From the NCBI RefSeq assembly GCF_018853445.1, contig NZ_JABELD010000003.1, positions 1 to 64,000 on the forward strand: 64,000 bases of DNA, in the 5' to 3' direction. Positions 29,046-38,527 of the stretch are shown piece after piece. The stretch comes from Acidithiobacillus concretivorus. Its GTDB lineage: Bacteria > Pseudomonadota > Gammaproteobacteria > Acidithiobacillales > Acidithiobacillaceae. How positions within the stretch are numbered: the first letter of the stretch is position 1; every line of letters starts with the position of its first letter. The notes under the pieces were generated by a model that saw only the letters and a list, made by a program, of their open reading frames with translations, ran no database searches and was not told where the DNA came from. The translations under genes were made by a program, and so were the position numbers.

Positions 29046-29510
29046 TCAGATCTGACCCAGAAGCTGTACCATTTCGAGTGCCGTCATGGCCGCATCAAAA
29101 CCTTTATTTCCCGCCTTGGTCCCGGCGCGCTCAATAGCCTGTTCAATACTGTCGGTGGTTAATATGCCGAAAATTACCGGAATACCCGTATCCATGGCCA
29201 CCTGTGCCACACCCTTGGAAACCTCTCCTGCCACATAATCAAAATGGGGGGTTCCACCACGAATAACGGCACCCAGACAAAGAACCGCGTCATAATTTCC
29301 ACTACGGGCCAGTTTTTGAGCAACCAATGGAATTTCATAAGCGCCCGGAACATACACCACATGAATTTGTTCATCACTGGCACCATGGCGACGCAGGCCA
29401 TCTATAGCGCCTTGCTCCAGTTGCTGAGTAATGAAACTGTTAAAGCGACTGACGAGCAGAACAAAACGAAACTTGCCAGCCTGGAGACTACCTTCTATTT
29501 GCTTAATCAT
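29046..29510 (-). CDS. ribH: 6,7-dimethyl-8-ribityllumazine synthase
   Basis: Penultimate riboflavin step: joins 3,4-dihydroxy-2-butanone-4-phosphate to the ribitylaminouracil. VSRFN (substrate binding), [23 protein letters not shown] with the catalytic His, and [17 protein letters not shown] are all present. It is 154 aa and lies 9 bp after ribBX. Confidence 0.97.
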   Translation of the reverse strand: MIKQIEGSLQAGKFRFVLLVSRFNSFITQQLEQGAIDGLRRHGASDEQIHVVYVPGAYEIPLVAQKLARSGNYDAVLCLGAVIRGGTPHFDYVAGEVSKGVAQVAMDTGIPVIFGILTTDSIEQAIERAGTKAGNKGFDAAMTALEMVQLLGQI

Positions 29511-29519
29511 GATTTTTCC

Positions 29520-30641
29520 TTATTTGTTTTCCTGAAATGGACGCTGGCCCACAATTTCGAGACCAAATCCGCCAATACCCCGGTACTGGAAATGGCTGTC
29601 ACTCAGCACCTCGGCACGATGCACACCCAGATCCGTCAGTATTTGCGCGCCAATACCAAAAGTGCGCAAAACCCGTCCGGCATCTCCGGCCTGCCCAGGT
29701 CCTTTAGGCATTTCCGGCAAGGCAGATACTTCCTGGACCAGTTCTTCCACACTTTCTTCATGGTGCAAATACACCAATACTCCCCGACCTTCTGCCGCAA
29801 TCCGCTCTAACGCATGCGCATTGGGACTGGCCGCTCCCGCAAACAGATCATTGAGGGTCTTCCCCACCTGAACACGCACCAGCACGGGATCATCTGTAGC
29901 CGCCACTTCACCCAAGACCAAAGCAAAATGCGTTTCTTTTGCTACCCAGTCTCGATAAACCGTTAGCTGGAATTCTCCATAGGGGCTCTGCCAGGGACCC
30001 TCGGCTTGACGCTCGACAATCCGCTCTCTTTCAAGGCGATAACGAATCAAGTCGGCAATGGTGCCAATTTTAAGTCCATGCTCCGCCGCATAGGGAAGCA
30101 GATCGGGTAAACGCGCCATTTCTCCATCGGCATTGAGAATCTCGCAAATCACTCCTGCTGGCTGACAACCCGCCAGTCTTGCCAGATCGACGGCCGCTTC
30201 GGTATGCCCAGCGCGAACCAGAACCCCACCCGGCTCGGCAGTAAGGGGAAAAATGTGTCCGGGCATGACCAGATCTTCGGGCGCCGCATGTTCAGCAATA
30301 GCGGCCTGAACAGTAGCTGCCCGGTCGGCTGCAGAAATACCTGTAGTCACTCCCCGAGCCGCTTCAATGGATACCGTAAAGGCGGTTCCAAGGCTGGCCG
30401 TATTATGTCCGACCATTTGTGGCAGACGCAGCTGTTGGCAGCGCTCCCGGGTCAAAGGCAAACAGACCAGTCCGCGTGCCTGGGTTACCATAAAATTGAT
30501 GGCGGCGGGCGTCACGAACTCCGCTGCCATGATCAGGTCACCCTCATTTTCACGGCCCTCGTCATCCATGAGGATCACCATACGACCCGCTGCAATTTCG
30601 GCAATAATTTCTTCGGCGGGACTGATTTTACCTTCACTCAT
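29520..30641 (-). CDS. ribB: 3,4-dihydroxy-2-butanone-4-phosphate synthase with degenerate GTP cyclohydrolase II domain (RibBX)
   Basis: The N-terminal ~205 residues are a complete DHBP synthase: [12 protein letters not shown] metal and substrate loop, [41 protein letters not shown], and YRLERE. The C-terminal ~165 residues have the GCHII fold (ending [13 protein letters not shown]) but contain no Cys. The usual EC-x-GD-x-FGS-x-RCDCG zinc segment is replaced by [21 protein letters not shown] cyclohydrolase II activity is therefore not expected, and a separate ribA must exist outside the window. This RibBX form is known in several proteobacteria. It overlaps ribE by 4 bp. Confidence 0.93.
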   Translation of the reverse strand: MSEGKISPAEEIIAEIAAGRMVILMDDEGRENEGDLIMAAEFVTPAAINFMVTQARGLVCLPLTRERCQQLRLPQMVGHNTASLGTAFTVSIEAARGVTTGISAADRAATVQAAIAEHAAPEDLVMPGHIFPLTAEPGGVLVRAGHTEAAVDLARLAGCQPAGVICEILNADGEMARLPDLLPYAAEHGLKIGTIADLIRYRLERERIVERQAEGPWQSPYGEFQLTVYRDWVAKETHFALVLGEVAATDDPVLVRVQVGKTLNDLFAGAASPNAHALERIAAEGRGVLVYLHHEESVEELVQEVSALPEMPKGPGQAGDAGRVLRTFGIGAQILTDLGVHRAEVLSDSHFQYRGIGGFGLEIVGQRPFQENK

Positions 30642-31294
30642 ACGGGGTATCCTTTGGCAGCTAGTGATTCGCGGGTGATTTCCGATTTTAGCCCCGACTC
30701 CGCCTCCGTCGCCACCCAGCGTTCCAGATAGCGGGCAATCAGGTCCACTTCGAGATTGACCGCCTGACCCGCACGCCAGGCTGATGCGGTCGTATTTGTC
30801 AGTGTATGGGGAATCAGATTAAGCATAAATTGCTCGCCTTCCAGAGCATTGACGGTCAAGCTGATACCATCTACGCAAATGCTGCCTTTGGCGGCGATAT
30901 AGCGCAGCAGTTCGCGCGGTGCGGTCACCGCAAAAACCTGTGAACGTCCAGAATTTTGCACGCTATGGATTTGTCCGACCCCGTCCACATGACCCGCTAC
31001 CAGATGACCGCCCAGACGATCAGCCAGACGCAGCGCTTTTTCGAGATTCACTGCACTACCTGATTTCAGGCTACCCAGCAGGGTCTTGTCCAGAGTCTCG
31101 CGGGAAATATCTACGGCAAACCCATCTTTGTGCAGTTCTACTACGGTCAGGCAAACGCCCGATACAGCAATACTGTCACCGAGTTTGACATCACCCAAAT
31201 CGAGCCCGCCAGCGGCGAGCGTCATCCGAAAATCACCGCCCTGAGGCTGCAATTGTCGAACCTGACCCAAGGCCTCAATAATTCCGGTGAACAT
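30638..31294 (-). CDS. ribE: Riboflavin synthase, alpha subunit
   Basis: Dismutates two ribityllumazines to riboflavin. It is 218 aa with two lumazine-binding repeats: [12 protein letters not shown] to about residue 95, and [13 protein letters not shown] onward. The N-terminal MFTGI, GVCLTV and GISLTV segments are conserved. It lies 3 bp after ribD. Confidence 0.96.
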   Translation of the reverse strand: MFTGIIEALGQVRQLQPQGGDFRMTLAAGGLDLGDVKLGDSIAVSGVCLTVVELHKDGFAVDISRETLDKTLLGSLKSGSAVNLEKALRLADRLGGHLVAGHVDGVGQIHSVQNSGRSQVFAVTAPRELLRYIAAKGSICVDGISLTVNALEGEQFMLNLIPHTLTNTTASAWRAGQAVNLEVDLIARYLERWVATEAESGLKSEITRESLAAKGYPV

Positions 31295-31297
31295 GAA

Positions 31298-32398
31298 TCA
31301 GCACTCCTGCGGACCCAGGGTCCACTTCAGATCATTACCCAGTGACTCAACCCGAAGACTCCGCCAGCGTGGAGCTTCGATCAGTTGTTGAAAAGGACCA
31401 ACCTGCATGGCTGGCAATGCCCCCTGGCCGAGGAGCATGGGGGCCATGTAGAGCAGCCACTCATCGACCAATCCGGCCGCAAACAGTGAGCTGGCCAAGC
31501 CCGGACCCGCCTCTACCAGCAGCTCATTGATTTGCTTTTCTGCCAAAATACGCATGACTGCCGGACAATCCAGATGCTCGCCATTAACAGGCACCACCAA
31601 CAACTCTGCACCTGCGGCTTGCAGCATTTTTTTGGCTGAGTCCGGCAGGCCCGGCCCATGACAAATCCAGACTGCACCGGGTGAAGCAAACAGCGCCGCA
31701 TCTGCCGGGGTCCGCAAATGCGTATCCATAACCACTTTCACCGGATAACGACGCAACGGAGTATCCAGGCGCGGAGCCAAGCGCGGGTTGTCGGCCAGAA
31801 CCGTGCCAATCCCCACCAGGATGGCACTGGAACCAGCACGCTCCTTTTGCACATCGGCGCGTGCGAGGGTTCCGGTCAGCCACTGACTTTGTCCATTGGC
31901 CAGCGCCACCCCTGCATCCAGACTGATGGCCTGCTTTAAGCGAATCCAGGGACGCCCACCTTCCATGCGCATGAAAAATCCGGGGTTCAGCGCACGACTT
32001 TCGGCTTCGCAACAGCCGAGATCGACTTGTATGCCAGCGGCCCTGAGCCGGGCAATTCCCTGTCCGGAAACCAGAGGATTGGGATCCTGAGCCGCCACCA
32101 CCACCCGTGCCACTCCTGCAGCCACCAAGGCGTCCGCACAGGGTCCGGTACGTCCCTGATGACTGCAGGGTTCGAGGGTCACGTAAACAGTCGCCGCACA
32201 CGATGCCGCACCGGCTTCGGCAAGAGCCAGCACTTCGGCATGGACTTCACCGGCAAAAAGGTGAGCGCCCCGGCCTACAATGATGCCGTCCTGCACCACC
32301 ACCGCGCCCACTCGCGGATTAGGATGCGTTGAATATAAACCCCGTTTCGCCAAATCCAGGGCCATTTCCATGAACTGATGGTCCTGCTCAGTCAGCAC
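31298..32398 (-). CDS. ribD: Bifunctional pyrimidine deaminase/reductase RibD
   Basis: Second and third steps of the pyrimidine branch of riboflavin synthesis. The deaminase domain (1-145) has the zinc site HAEVLAL and [15 protein letters not shown]. The reductase domain (about 150-360) has [20 protein letters not shown] and [14 protein letters not shown]. It is 366 aa and overlaps nrdR by 11 bp. No FMN riboswitch is recognisable upstream. Confidence 0.96.
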   Translation of the reverse strand: MLTEQDHQFMEMALDLAKRGLYSTHPNPRVGAVVVQDGIIVGRGAHLFAGEVHAEVLALAEAGAASCAATVYVTLEPCSHQGRTGPCADALVAAGVARVVVAAQDPNPLVSGQGIARLRAAGIQVDLGCCEAESRALNPGFFMRMEGGRPWIRLKQAISLDAGVALANGQSQWLTGTLARADVQKERAGSSAILVGIGTVLADNPRLAPRLDTPLRRYPVKVVMDTHLRTPADAALFASPGAVWICHGPGLPDSAKKMLQAAGAELLVVPVNGEHLDCPAVMRILAEKQINELLVEAGPGLASSLFAAGLVDEWLLYMAPMLLGQGALPAMQVGPFQQLIEAPRWRSLRVESLGNDLKWTLGPQEC

Positions 32399-32891
32399 CA
32401 GAACGGCCTTTTTCCGGTGCTTGTTGCTGATCGGGATGGGGACCCTCTTTCAGCCGGGCAATTTCTGCACTGAATGCATCCACATCTTCAAAACGCCGAT
32501 ACACCGAAGCGAAACGCACATAGGCCACCGGATCGAGGCCGCGCAGAGCTTCCATGACCAATTCGCCAATCAGGCGCGCTGGCACTTCGCGTTCGCCTCT
32601 TTCACGAAGACGCCGTTGAATTAAACGCAGGGCTGCATCTACCTGGTCGGTAGCAACCGGACGCTTGCTGAGCGCCCGCGTCAAACCACGCTGCAGCTTG
32701 TCTTCGTTAAAAGACTCACGACGTCCATCGGTTTTAACCACCATGGGCAAAGCGAGTTCGGCACGCTCAAAAGTCGTGAAACGCTGATTACATTGTGGGC
32801 ATTCCCGACGGCGCCGCACTGTCCCGCCCTCATCTGCAAGGCGGGAATCCACCACCCGGGTGTCAGCGAAGGCGCAGAACGGGCAATGCAC
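32388..32891 (-). CDS. nrdR: Transcriptional repressor NrdR
   Basis: ATP/dATP-sensing repressor of ribonucleotide reductase genes. The N-terminal zinc ribbon has CPFC and CPQC (starting MHCPFC). An ATP-cone domain follows from about residue 46 ([18 protein letters not shown]). The [20 protein letters not shown]-terminal segment is typical. At 167 aa it includes a longer polar tail. The glyA-nrdR-ribD order is common in proteobacteria; nrdR starts 6 bp after the glyA stop. Confidence 0.96.
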   Translation of the reverse strand: MHCPFCAFADTRVVDSRLADEGGTVRRRRECPQCNQRFTTFERAELALPMVVKTDGRRESFNEDKLQRGLTRALSKRPVATDQVDAALRLIQRRLRERGEREVPARLIGELVMEALRGLDPVAYVRFASVYRRFEDVDAFSAEIARLKEGPHPDQQQAPEKGRSGAD

Positions 32892-32897
32892 GGAATC

Positions 32898-34142
32898 CTA
32901 GCCGTACACCGGGAATTGCTTGCACAGGGCAGTCATATCCGCCTTGACCCGGGCAATCACTGCGGCGTCTTCGGGAGCATCCAGCACATCGGCGATACCC
33001 TTGCCCAAGCGCTGCATTTCCGCTTCTGCAAAGCCACGAGTGGTTGCTGCCGGGGTGCCGATGCGAATACCACTGGTCACGGCTGGCGGACGGGTATCAA
33101 AAGGCACCGCGTTTTTGTTGACCGTGATGTGCGCCTGGCCCAACGCTTCCTCGGCTTCCTTGCCGGTTATTTTTTCGCCGAGATTGAGGAGGAAAAGATG
33201 ATTATCTGTACCGCCCGACACGGCTGTATAACCGCGTCCTGCCAGCACCTGACTCAGAGCCTGGGCGTTGCGAATCACCTGCTGCTGATAGGTTTTGAAT
33301 TCCGGCTGCAAAGCTTCACGGAAAGCGACCGCCTTACCGGCAATGACGTGCATCAGAGGACCACCCTGCAAGCCAGGGAAGATCAAAGAATTGACCTTCT
33401 TGGCATATTCTTCCCGGCACAGAATGAGACCACCACGCGGACCACGCAGAGTTTTGTGGGTCGTGGTGGTGACGAAATCTGCATGAGGAACGGGGCTGGG
33501 ATGTAAACCGGTCGCCACCAATCCGGCAATGTGGGCCATGTCCACCAGCAAATAAGCGCCGATACTCCGGGCAATTTCACCGATTTTTTCGAAATCGATA
33601 ATGCGTGAATAAGCACTGGCCCCGGCGACGATCATTTTGGGGCGCTCCTGCTCGGCCTGTGCTGCCATTGCCTCATAATCAATGCGGCCATCTTCGGCGC
33701 GCACCCCGTAAGCGGCCACCTGAAACAGCTTGCCCGAAACATTGACCTTGGCTCCGTGGGTCAGATGTCCGCCATGCGCCAGACTCATTCCCATAATTTT
33801 ATCACCCGGCTTCAATACCGATAGGTAAACAGCCTGATTAGCCTGAGAACCGGAATGGGCCTGGACATTGGCATGTTCTGCGCCAAACAGTTCCAGAGCC
33901 CGATCAATGGCCAACTGTTCAGCCACATCTACATACTCGCAACCACCATAATAGCGTTTACCCGGATAACCCTCGGCATACTTGTTGGTCAGCACCGAAC
34001 CCTGCGCCACCATTACCATGGGGCTGGTATAGTTTTCAGAAGCAATGAGTTCTACATGATCTTCCTGGCGCTGTGTTTCCTTACACATGGCATCCCATAG
34101 TGCAGGATCAAAATCAGCAATACTGAGGGTTTTGGAAAACAT
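32898..34142 (-). CDS. glyA: Serine hydroxymethyltransferase
   Basis: PLP enzyme that converts serine and tetrahydrofolate to glycine and methylene-THF, the main one-carbon source. It is 414 aa. The PLP-lysine motif [14 protein letters not shown] is at about 225-238, with [11 protein letters not shown] near the N-terminus and YGGCEYVD. The start MFSKTLS at 34142 has GAAGGAG 7 bp upstream; an ATG five codons earlier has no such site. Methylene-THF feeds the methionine genes near 38528 and the purine and dTMP routes. Confidence 0.96.
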   Translation of the reverse strand: MFSKTLSIADFDPALWDAMCKETQRQEDHVELIASENYTSPMVMVAQGSVLTNKYAEGYPGKRYYGGCEYVDVAEQLAIDRALELFGAEHANVQAHSGSQANQAVYLSVLKPGDKIMGMSLAHGGHLTHGAKVNVSGKLFQVAAYGVRAEDGRIDYEAMAAQAEQERPKMIVAGASAYSRIIDFEKIGEIARSIGAYLLVDMAHIAGLVATGLHPSPVPHADFVTTTTHKTLRGPRGGLILCREEYAKKVNSLIFPGLQGGPLMHVIAGKAVAFREALQPEFKTYQQQVIRNAQALSQVLAGRGYTAVSGGTDNHLFLLNLGEKITGKEAEEALGQAHITVNKNAVPFDTRPPAVTSGIRIGTPAATTRGFAEAEMQRLGKGIADVLDAPEDAAVIARVKADMTALCKQFPVYG

Positions 34143-34246
34143 GGTGCACTCCTTCAAAAACTTCCAGAAAATTGTGGCTAGACACTAATGGATGCAAGAA
34201 CGAACGGCAAGGGTAAAAAATGCGTGCAAGTCATGAATGAAACTCA

Positions 34247-35032
34247 TCAGAGTTTGACACGCACCGGCTGAGGGTGATGGGCGAGTACAAAGCGGGCGGC
34301 CTTCTTTTCTTTCTTTTTTCGGGGGGGACGCCGCTTGTCAGCAAAAATATCCTGATAGGCCACATGGATGACCGGTGGACCCAACACCCAGACAATCAAG
34401 CCCAACCACAACTGGGAAAAAGCCGGCATAAACAGATTCGCCAGCAAAATGATGGCCCAGAGACCGATTAGAGGATCTCGTAATTCGGGCCTGAATAGCA
34501 GAGTGAGTGTAGTTTCCACTTCTGACTCCAGCCAGCCATGGCCTTTGTGCAAGGCAAGAGCAATCCCGAAAAAAGCTGGCGAGAACCAAAAGTAGGGCAT
34601 CAGCGACAAATCCGAGAAACGCTGCCCGAAAGCGAACCACCAGCCCCAGAATCCCTGACCCATGCCCGAGTCGTCATGCCAGAGGATATTGATCCCGGCC
34701 AGCAGACTGCCCATAACCACTATATCTTGGCCAAATTCGAAAATCATGCCAAAAACGGCGAAAAGCATGCCCCACACCACCGCCACATGAAGGGCATGCC
34801 GGGTTTGTCGAGTGGTGTAGGATTCCGTCTCTTCATCGGTATTGGCGGCGATTTCCAGGCCAAACAACAGGCCAAAGGGCGCCATGGCGTACATCAACCA
34901 TTCGGGAAAGGGAATGGCTGCCAGCACCAATGCAGCGCCGGTAAGCAGCAGCCATGGCCGAGGCCGGGCCACTACCAGCTCAGCCCCCCCTTCGACCCAG
35001 CTCACTACGCGATTTACCCACTTCCAGGCCAA
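34247..35032 (-). CDS. Unrecognised multi-pass membrane protein
   Basis: 261 aa, not recognised. Hydrophobic segments lie at about residues 28-48, 49-63, 82-100, 103-118, 145-162 and 187-218 (perhaps two helices). A Trp/Phe-rich stretch GFWGWWFAFGQRF lies between, followed by a strongly basic C-terminus with PPRKKKEKK. The acidic loop TDEETESY separates the second and third helices. It lies alone, divergent from metX. No enzyme motif is visible, so I assign no function. Confidence 0.75.
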   Translation of the reverse strand: MAWKWVNRVVSWVEGGAELVVARPRPWLLLTGAALVLAAIPFPEWLMYAMAPFGLLFGLEIAANTDEETESYTTRQTRHALHVAVVWGMLFAVFGMIFEFGQDIVVMGSLLAGINILWHDDSGMGQGFWGWWFAFGQRFSDLSLMPYFWFSPAFFGIALALHKGHGWLESEVETTLTLLFRPELRDPLIGLWAIILLANLFMPAFSQLWLGLIVWVLGPPVIHVAYQDIFADKRRPPRKKKEKKAARFVLAHHPQPVRVKL

Positions 35033-35172
35033 AATTATCTCCCAGCAATATTTTCTGATTCTAAACCATGAAGCAGCTTAAACACAAAATACTGCCGCCT
35101 TATGCCGCTTGTCGCCGACGGCCTTGAAGTTTAGACTCTTCCGGCTCTGTTTGATGATTAGAAAAGCACACA

Positions 35173-36324
35173 ATGCCTGCTCAGATACCCGCTGATTCCG
35201 TTGGACTGGTAACCCCGCAGACGGTCACTTTTCCAGCTGACCTACAGCTGGAGTGTGGGCGCAGCTTGCCGGGTTACACCCTGGTTTATGAAAGTTATGG
35301 CACCTTAAACAAGGATCACAGCAACGCAATTTTGCTCTGCCATGCGCTTTCCGGCGATCATCACGCTGCCGGGTATCACCACATGGATGATCGCAAGCCC
35401 GGCTGGTGGGAGCAACTGCTCGGACCTGGTAAGGCCATGGATACTGAACAGTTTTTTTTCGTCTGCGCCAATTTTATCGGATCTTGCAAAGGCTCAACGG
35501 GTCCAGCTAGCATCAATCCTGAAACCGGCAGCCCCTGGGGTCTGGATTTTCCTATGGTCACCGTCCGTGATTGGGTAAAAACCCAGGCTGACCTGGCCGA
35601 TCATCTGGAGATTGAACAATGGGCGGCGGTTATTGGCGGTAGCCTGGGTGGTATGCAGGTTATGCAATGGAGCATGGATTACCCTGACCGGCTGCGGAAC
35701 GCCGTGGTCATTGCTGCTGCGCCCAAACTGACGGCTCAGAACATCGCCTTCAACGAAGTTTGTCGCCAGGCCATCATGACGGATCCGGATTTTCACAATG
35801 GCCGTTATTATGCCCATGACACCAAACCGCGCCGGGGACTATCACTGGCGCGGATGATCGGCCACATCACCTATCTTTCCGATGACGCCATGCGCACCAA
35901 GTTCGGTCGGGAGACCCGGGGCGGCAAGGCTTTTTCTTTTGGCTTTGATGTGGATTTTGAAGTGGAAAGTTATTTGCGCTATCAGGGTTCAAGCTTTGTC
36001 GAACGCTTTGATGCCAATAGCTATTTATATATTACCAAGGCATTGGATTATTTTGATCCGGCCAGTGCTTATGGCGGCAATCTGGCAGAAGCTTTTGCCC
36101 AGGTACAAGCGGCGTTTTTAGTGGTCTCTTTCAGTTCTGACTGGCGGTTTTCCCCAGAACGCTCCCGCGAAATCGTGCAGGCACTGTACACCTGTAATCG
36201 CGATGTCAGCTATGCGGAAATTGAAGCCACCCACGGCCACGATTCCTTTTTAATGCCCATTCCCCAATATGTAGCCGTTCTCGGCACTTATCTGCAACGT
36301 GTTGCAGAGGAAATCGGACTATGA
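35173..36324 (+). CDS. metX: Homoserine O-acyltransferase (MetX family)
   Basis: Activates homoserine with acetyl-CoA (or succinyl-CoA) at the entry to methionine synthesis. It has an alpha/beta-hydrolase fold of 383 aa. The nucleophile elbow GGSLGG puts Ser at residue 157, and the charge-relay Asp323 (FSSDWRFSP) and His356 (THGHDSFL) complete the triad. The [12 protein letters not shown] and [12 protein letters not shown] segments are typical. Acetyl versus succinyl preference cannot be read safely from sequence. metW overlaps its stop by 4 bp; the pair is a known conserved unit. Confidence 0.93.
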   Translation: MPAQIPADSVGLVTPQTVTFPADLQLECGRSLPGYTLVYESYGTLNKDHSNAILLCHALSGDHHAAGYHHMDDRKPGWWEQLLGPGKAMDTEQFFFVCANFIGSCKGSTGPASINPETGSPWGLDFPMVTVRDWVKTQADLADHLEIEQWAAVIGGSLGGMQVMQWSMDYPDRLRNAVVIAAAPKLTAQNIAFNEVCRQAIMTDPDFHNGRYYAHDTKPRRGLSLARMIGHITYLSDDAMRTKFGRETRGGKAFSFGFDVDFEVESYLRYQGSSFVERFDANSYLYITKALDYFDPASAYGGNLAEAFAQVQAAFLVVSFSSDWRFSPERSREIVQALYTCNRDVSYAEIEATHGHDSFLMPIPQYVAVLGTYLQRVAEEIGL

Positions 36325-36926
36325 AGCTACGCCAGGATCTGGCCATTATTGCCGAATGGATTCCTCCGCAAAGCCGCATTCTTGATCTGGGCTGCGGTGA
36401 GGGAGAACTGCTGGCCTATTTGCGCGCCGAAAAGGGCGTGCAAGGTTACGGGGTTGAAATTGAGGAAGATCGGGTTGTTGCTGCTATCCGGCGCGGAATT
36501 CCGGTCATTCAGCAGGATCTTGATCAGGGACTCAAAAATTTTGCAGACCAGAGTGTTGATACGGTAGTGCTTTCTTTGACCCTGCAGGCTTCTACCTATC
36601 CCCGTCAGTTATTACTCGAAATGTTACGCGTCGGCCGTGAGGTCATTGTCACTTTTCCCAACATGGGACACTGGCATGCACGCTGGCAACTGGGCGTGCA
36701 GGGTAAAATGCCCACCACAGACGCTTTGCCCCATACGTGGTACGATACCCCCAACATCCACCTGTGTACGATTCGAGACTTTGAACAACTCTGTGCCGAC
36801 AACGGCATCGCCATCCATCAGCGGGTCGTGCTCAATGAGCGGCGGCGCAGCACTTGGCGTAACCGTTTGTTACCCAACCTATTTGGAGAAGTTGCTTTAT
36901 ACCGTTGCGCCCTGGTCGCACGCTGA
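36321..36926 (+). CDS. metW: Methionine biosynthesis protein MetW
   Basis: 201 aa with a class I SAM-methyltransferase-like fold: [14 protein letters not shown] near residue 21, then VVLSLTLQA and [14 protein letters not shown]. MetW is needed with MetX for homoserine acylation in several proteobacteria, probably as a partner. The start overlaps the metX stop as ATGA, which suggests coupling and equal amounts. Confidence 0.94.
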   Translation: MKLRQDLAIIAEWIPPQSRILDLGCGEGELLAYLRAEKGVQGYGVEIEEDRVVAAIRRGIPVIQQDLDQGLKNFADQSVDTVVLSLTLQASTYPRQLLLEMLRVGREVIVTFPNMGHWHARWQLGVQGKMPTTDALPHTWYDTPNIHLCTIRDFEQLCADNGIAIHQRVVLNERRRSTWRNRLLPNLFGEVALYRCALVAR

Positions 36927-36947
36927 AGCCCATGCGAGGAGAACGCC

Positions 36948-37604
36948 ATGACCCTGGAACTGATCAGCTTCCCCCTCTGCCCCTATGTACAGCGTTCGGT
37001 GATTACCCTGCTGCACAAGCAGATAGTTTTCAAACTGACGCATATTGACCTGGCACACAAACCCGAATGGTTTCTCGAACTTTCGCCTATGGGCAGGGTC
37101 CCCTGCCTGAAAGTGGGCACTGACGCCGTACTGTTCGAGTCTCAGGTCATCAATGAATATCTGGATGAAACCATTGCGCCGCCCCTGCATCCTGCTGACC
37201 CGCTGGAACGCGCCCAGCACCGCGCCTGGATTGCCTTTGGCAGCGAAATGATTGGAGATCAGTTTCAGATGATGATAGCTCAGGGTGAAGAACGCTTTAC
37301 AGCGGCCAGTCGCCAGCTTTTTGACAAGCTGGAGCGGCTGGAAAAAAATATGGCCGAAGGACCATTTTTTGCGGGTCAACATTTCAGCCTGGTAGATGCT
37401 GCCTTTGCGCCCTTATTTATGCGCATGGAAATTCTGCACGCATTACGTCCATTGCCGCGTTGGGAATCCTTGGGCAAACTGCGCCGCTGGACCGCCTTAC
37501 TCATGGAATTACCCGAGGTAGCAGGTTCCGTAACTGCCGACTTTCCAGAACGGCTGCGGAATTATATCAGCGAAAAAGGTAGTCTTCTGCTACGCTCAGT
37601 CTGA
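36948..37604 (+). CDS. Glutathione S-transferase family protein
   Basis: 218 aa. The N-terminal thioredoxin-like domain (1-78) has CPYVQR in the catalytic position, as in omega/beta-type GSTs, and the SPMGRVPCL and ESQVINEYLDE glutathione-binding segments. The all-helical domain follows, with FSLVDAAFAPLF carrying the N-capping Asp. It follows metW by 21 bp and may be part of the same transcript. With Cys rather than Ser or Tyr in the active site, a thiol-transfer or dehydroascorbate-type reaction is more likely than classical conjugation. The substrate is unknown. Confidence 0.85.
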   Translation: MTLELISFPLCPYVQRSVITLLHKQIVFKLTHIDLAHKPEWFLELSPMGRVPCLKVGTDAVLFESQVINEYLDETIAPPLHPADPLERAQHRAWIAFGSEMIGDQFQMMIAQGEERFTAASRQLFDKLERLEKNMAEGPFFAGQHFSLVDAAFAPLFMRMEILHALRPLPRWESLGKLRRWTALLMELPEVAGSVTADFPERLRNYISEKGSLLLRSV

Positions 37605-37646
37605 ATATAAGCTGCCGCATTTATAATTTGCACAGGAGTCATGCGT

Positions 37647-38432
37647 ATGAGTGATCAACAGGGAGAGGACATGCAGGATCAGGCGCTCGTGCCCACCACC
37701 CACTTTGGTTATCAGGAAGTCCCGGAAACGGAAAAAGAACACCTGGTCAAAGGGGTTTTCAGCAATGTCGCGGGTAAATACGACCTGATGAACGACCTGA
37801 TGTCATTGGGTGTGCATCGTCTGTGGAAACGCTTCACGGTAGATTTGGCCCGCCCCCGTCCCGGCCAACGGGTGCTGGATCTCGCCGGAGGCACGGGTGA
37901 TCTGGCTGCCGCCATTTATCCGCGCATTAAACCCAATGGTTCCATTGTGGTCTCTGATATCAATCCGGAAATGCTGGCGGTTGGCGAAAACCGCCTGGCT
38001 GATAAGGGCATCATCGCCGGGGTTGAGTTTGTCGAAGCCAATGCGGAGGAACTCCCCTTTCCGGACCGTGAATTTGACCTGGTCACCCTGGCCTTTGGCA
38101 TTCGCAACATGACCCATCCCGAACGGGCCTTGAAGGAAATTCACCGCGTCCTCAAAACCGGTGGGCGGGCTTTGATTCTGGAGTTTTCACATCCGCGCTG
38201 GCCGGGTTTGCAGTCCATCTATGATATGTATTCCTTTAAGTTACTGCCGCGCATTGGCGAACTCGTCGCCAAGGATCGAGACAGCTATCAATATCTGGTG
38301 GAATCCATCCGCCGTTTCCCCGATCAGGAAACCTTCAAAATGATGATGGAAGAAGCCGGCCTGGAACGGGTTGAGGTGTTCAACCTGTCGGGTGGTATTG
38401 TCGCCCTGCATCGCGGCTTTCGCATGGATTGA
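37647..38432 (+). CDS. ubiE: Ubiquinone/menaquinone biosynthesis C-methyltransferase UbiE
   Basis: SAM-dependent C-methylation of the quinone ring. It is 261 aa. VAGKYDLMNDLMSLGVHRLWK, VLDLAGGTGDLA (SAM motif I), EELPFPDREFDLVTLAFGIRN and YQYLVESIRRFPDQE are family signatures. The ATG at 37647 is chosen because AGGAG lies 8 bp upstream; two other in-frame ATGs (37641, 37671) are less well placed. It follows the GST gene by 42 bp. Confidence 0.95.
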   Translation: MSDQQGEDMQDQALVPTTHFGYQEVPETEKEHLVKGVFSNVAGKYDLMNDLMSLGVHRLWKRFTVDLARPRPGQRVLDLAGGTGDLAAAIYPRIKPNGSIVVSDINPEMLAVGENRLADKGIIAGVEFVEANAEELPFPDREFDLVTLAFGIRNMTHPERALKEIHRVLKTGGRALILEFSHPRWPGLQSIYDMYSFKLLPRIGELVAKDRDSYQYLVESIRRFPDQETFKMMMEEAGLERVEVFNLSGGIVALHRGFRMD

Positions 38433-38445
38433 TGAATGCTTTTCA
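38433..38445 (+). promoter_or_regulatory. MetR-like box upstream of metE
   Basis: TGAATGCTTTTCA is a perfect match to the TGAA-N5-TTCA consensus of MetR, the LysR-type activator of metE. It lies about 80 bp before the metE start, directly after the ubiE stop. No metR gene is in the window. Confidence 0.5.
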
Positions 38446-38527
38446 TCTGAACGCCTAAAAATTCCCTCTTGAGCCGCGACTCCGGGCAGGGCATGATGGC
38501 CACAATTTTCGCAGAGGAGTAATGCCC

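Noticed and set aside
32399-34246. FMN or glycine riboswitch upstream of the riboflavin/glyA genes
   Set aside because: The genes are packed with few free bases; the only gap (34143-34246) is short and shows no recognisable riboswitch core.
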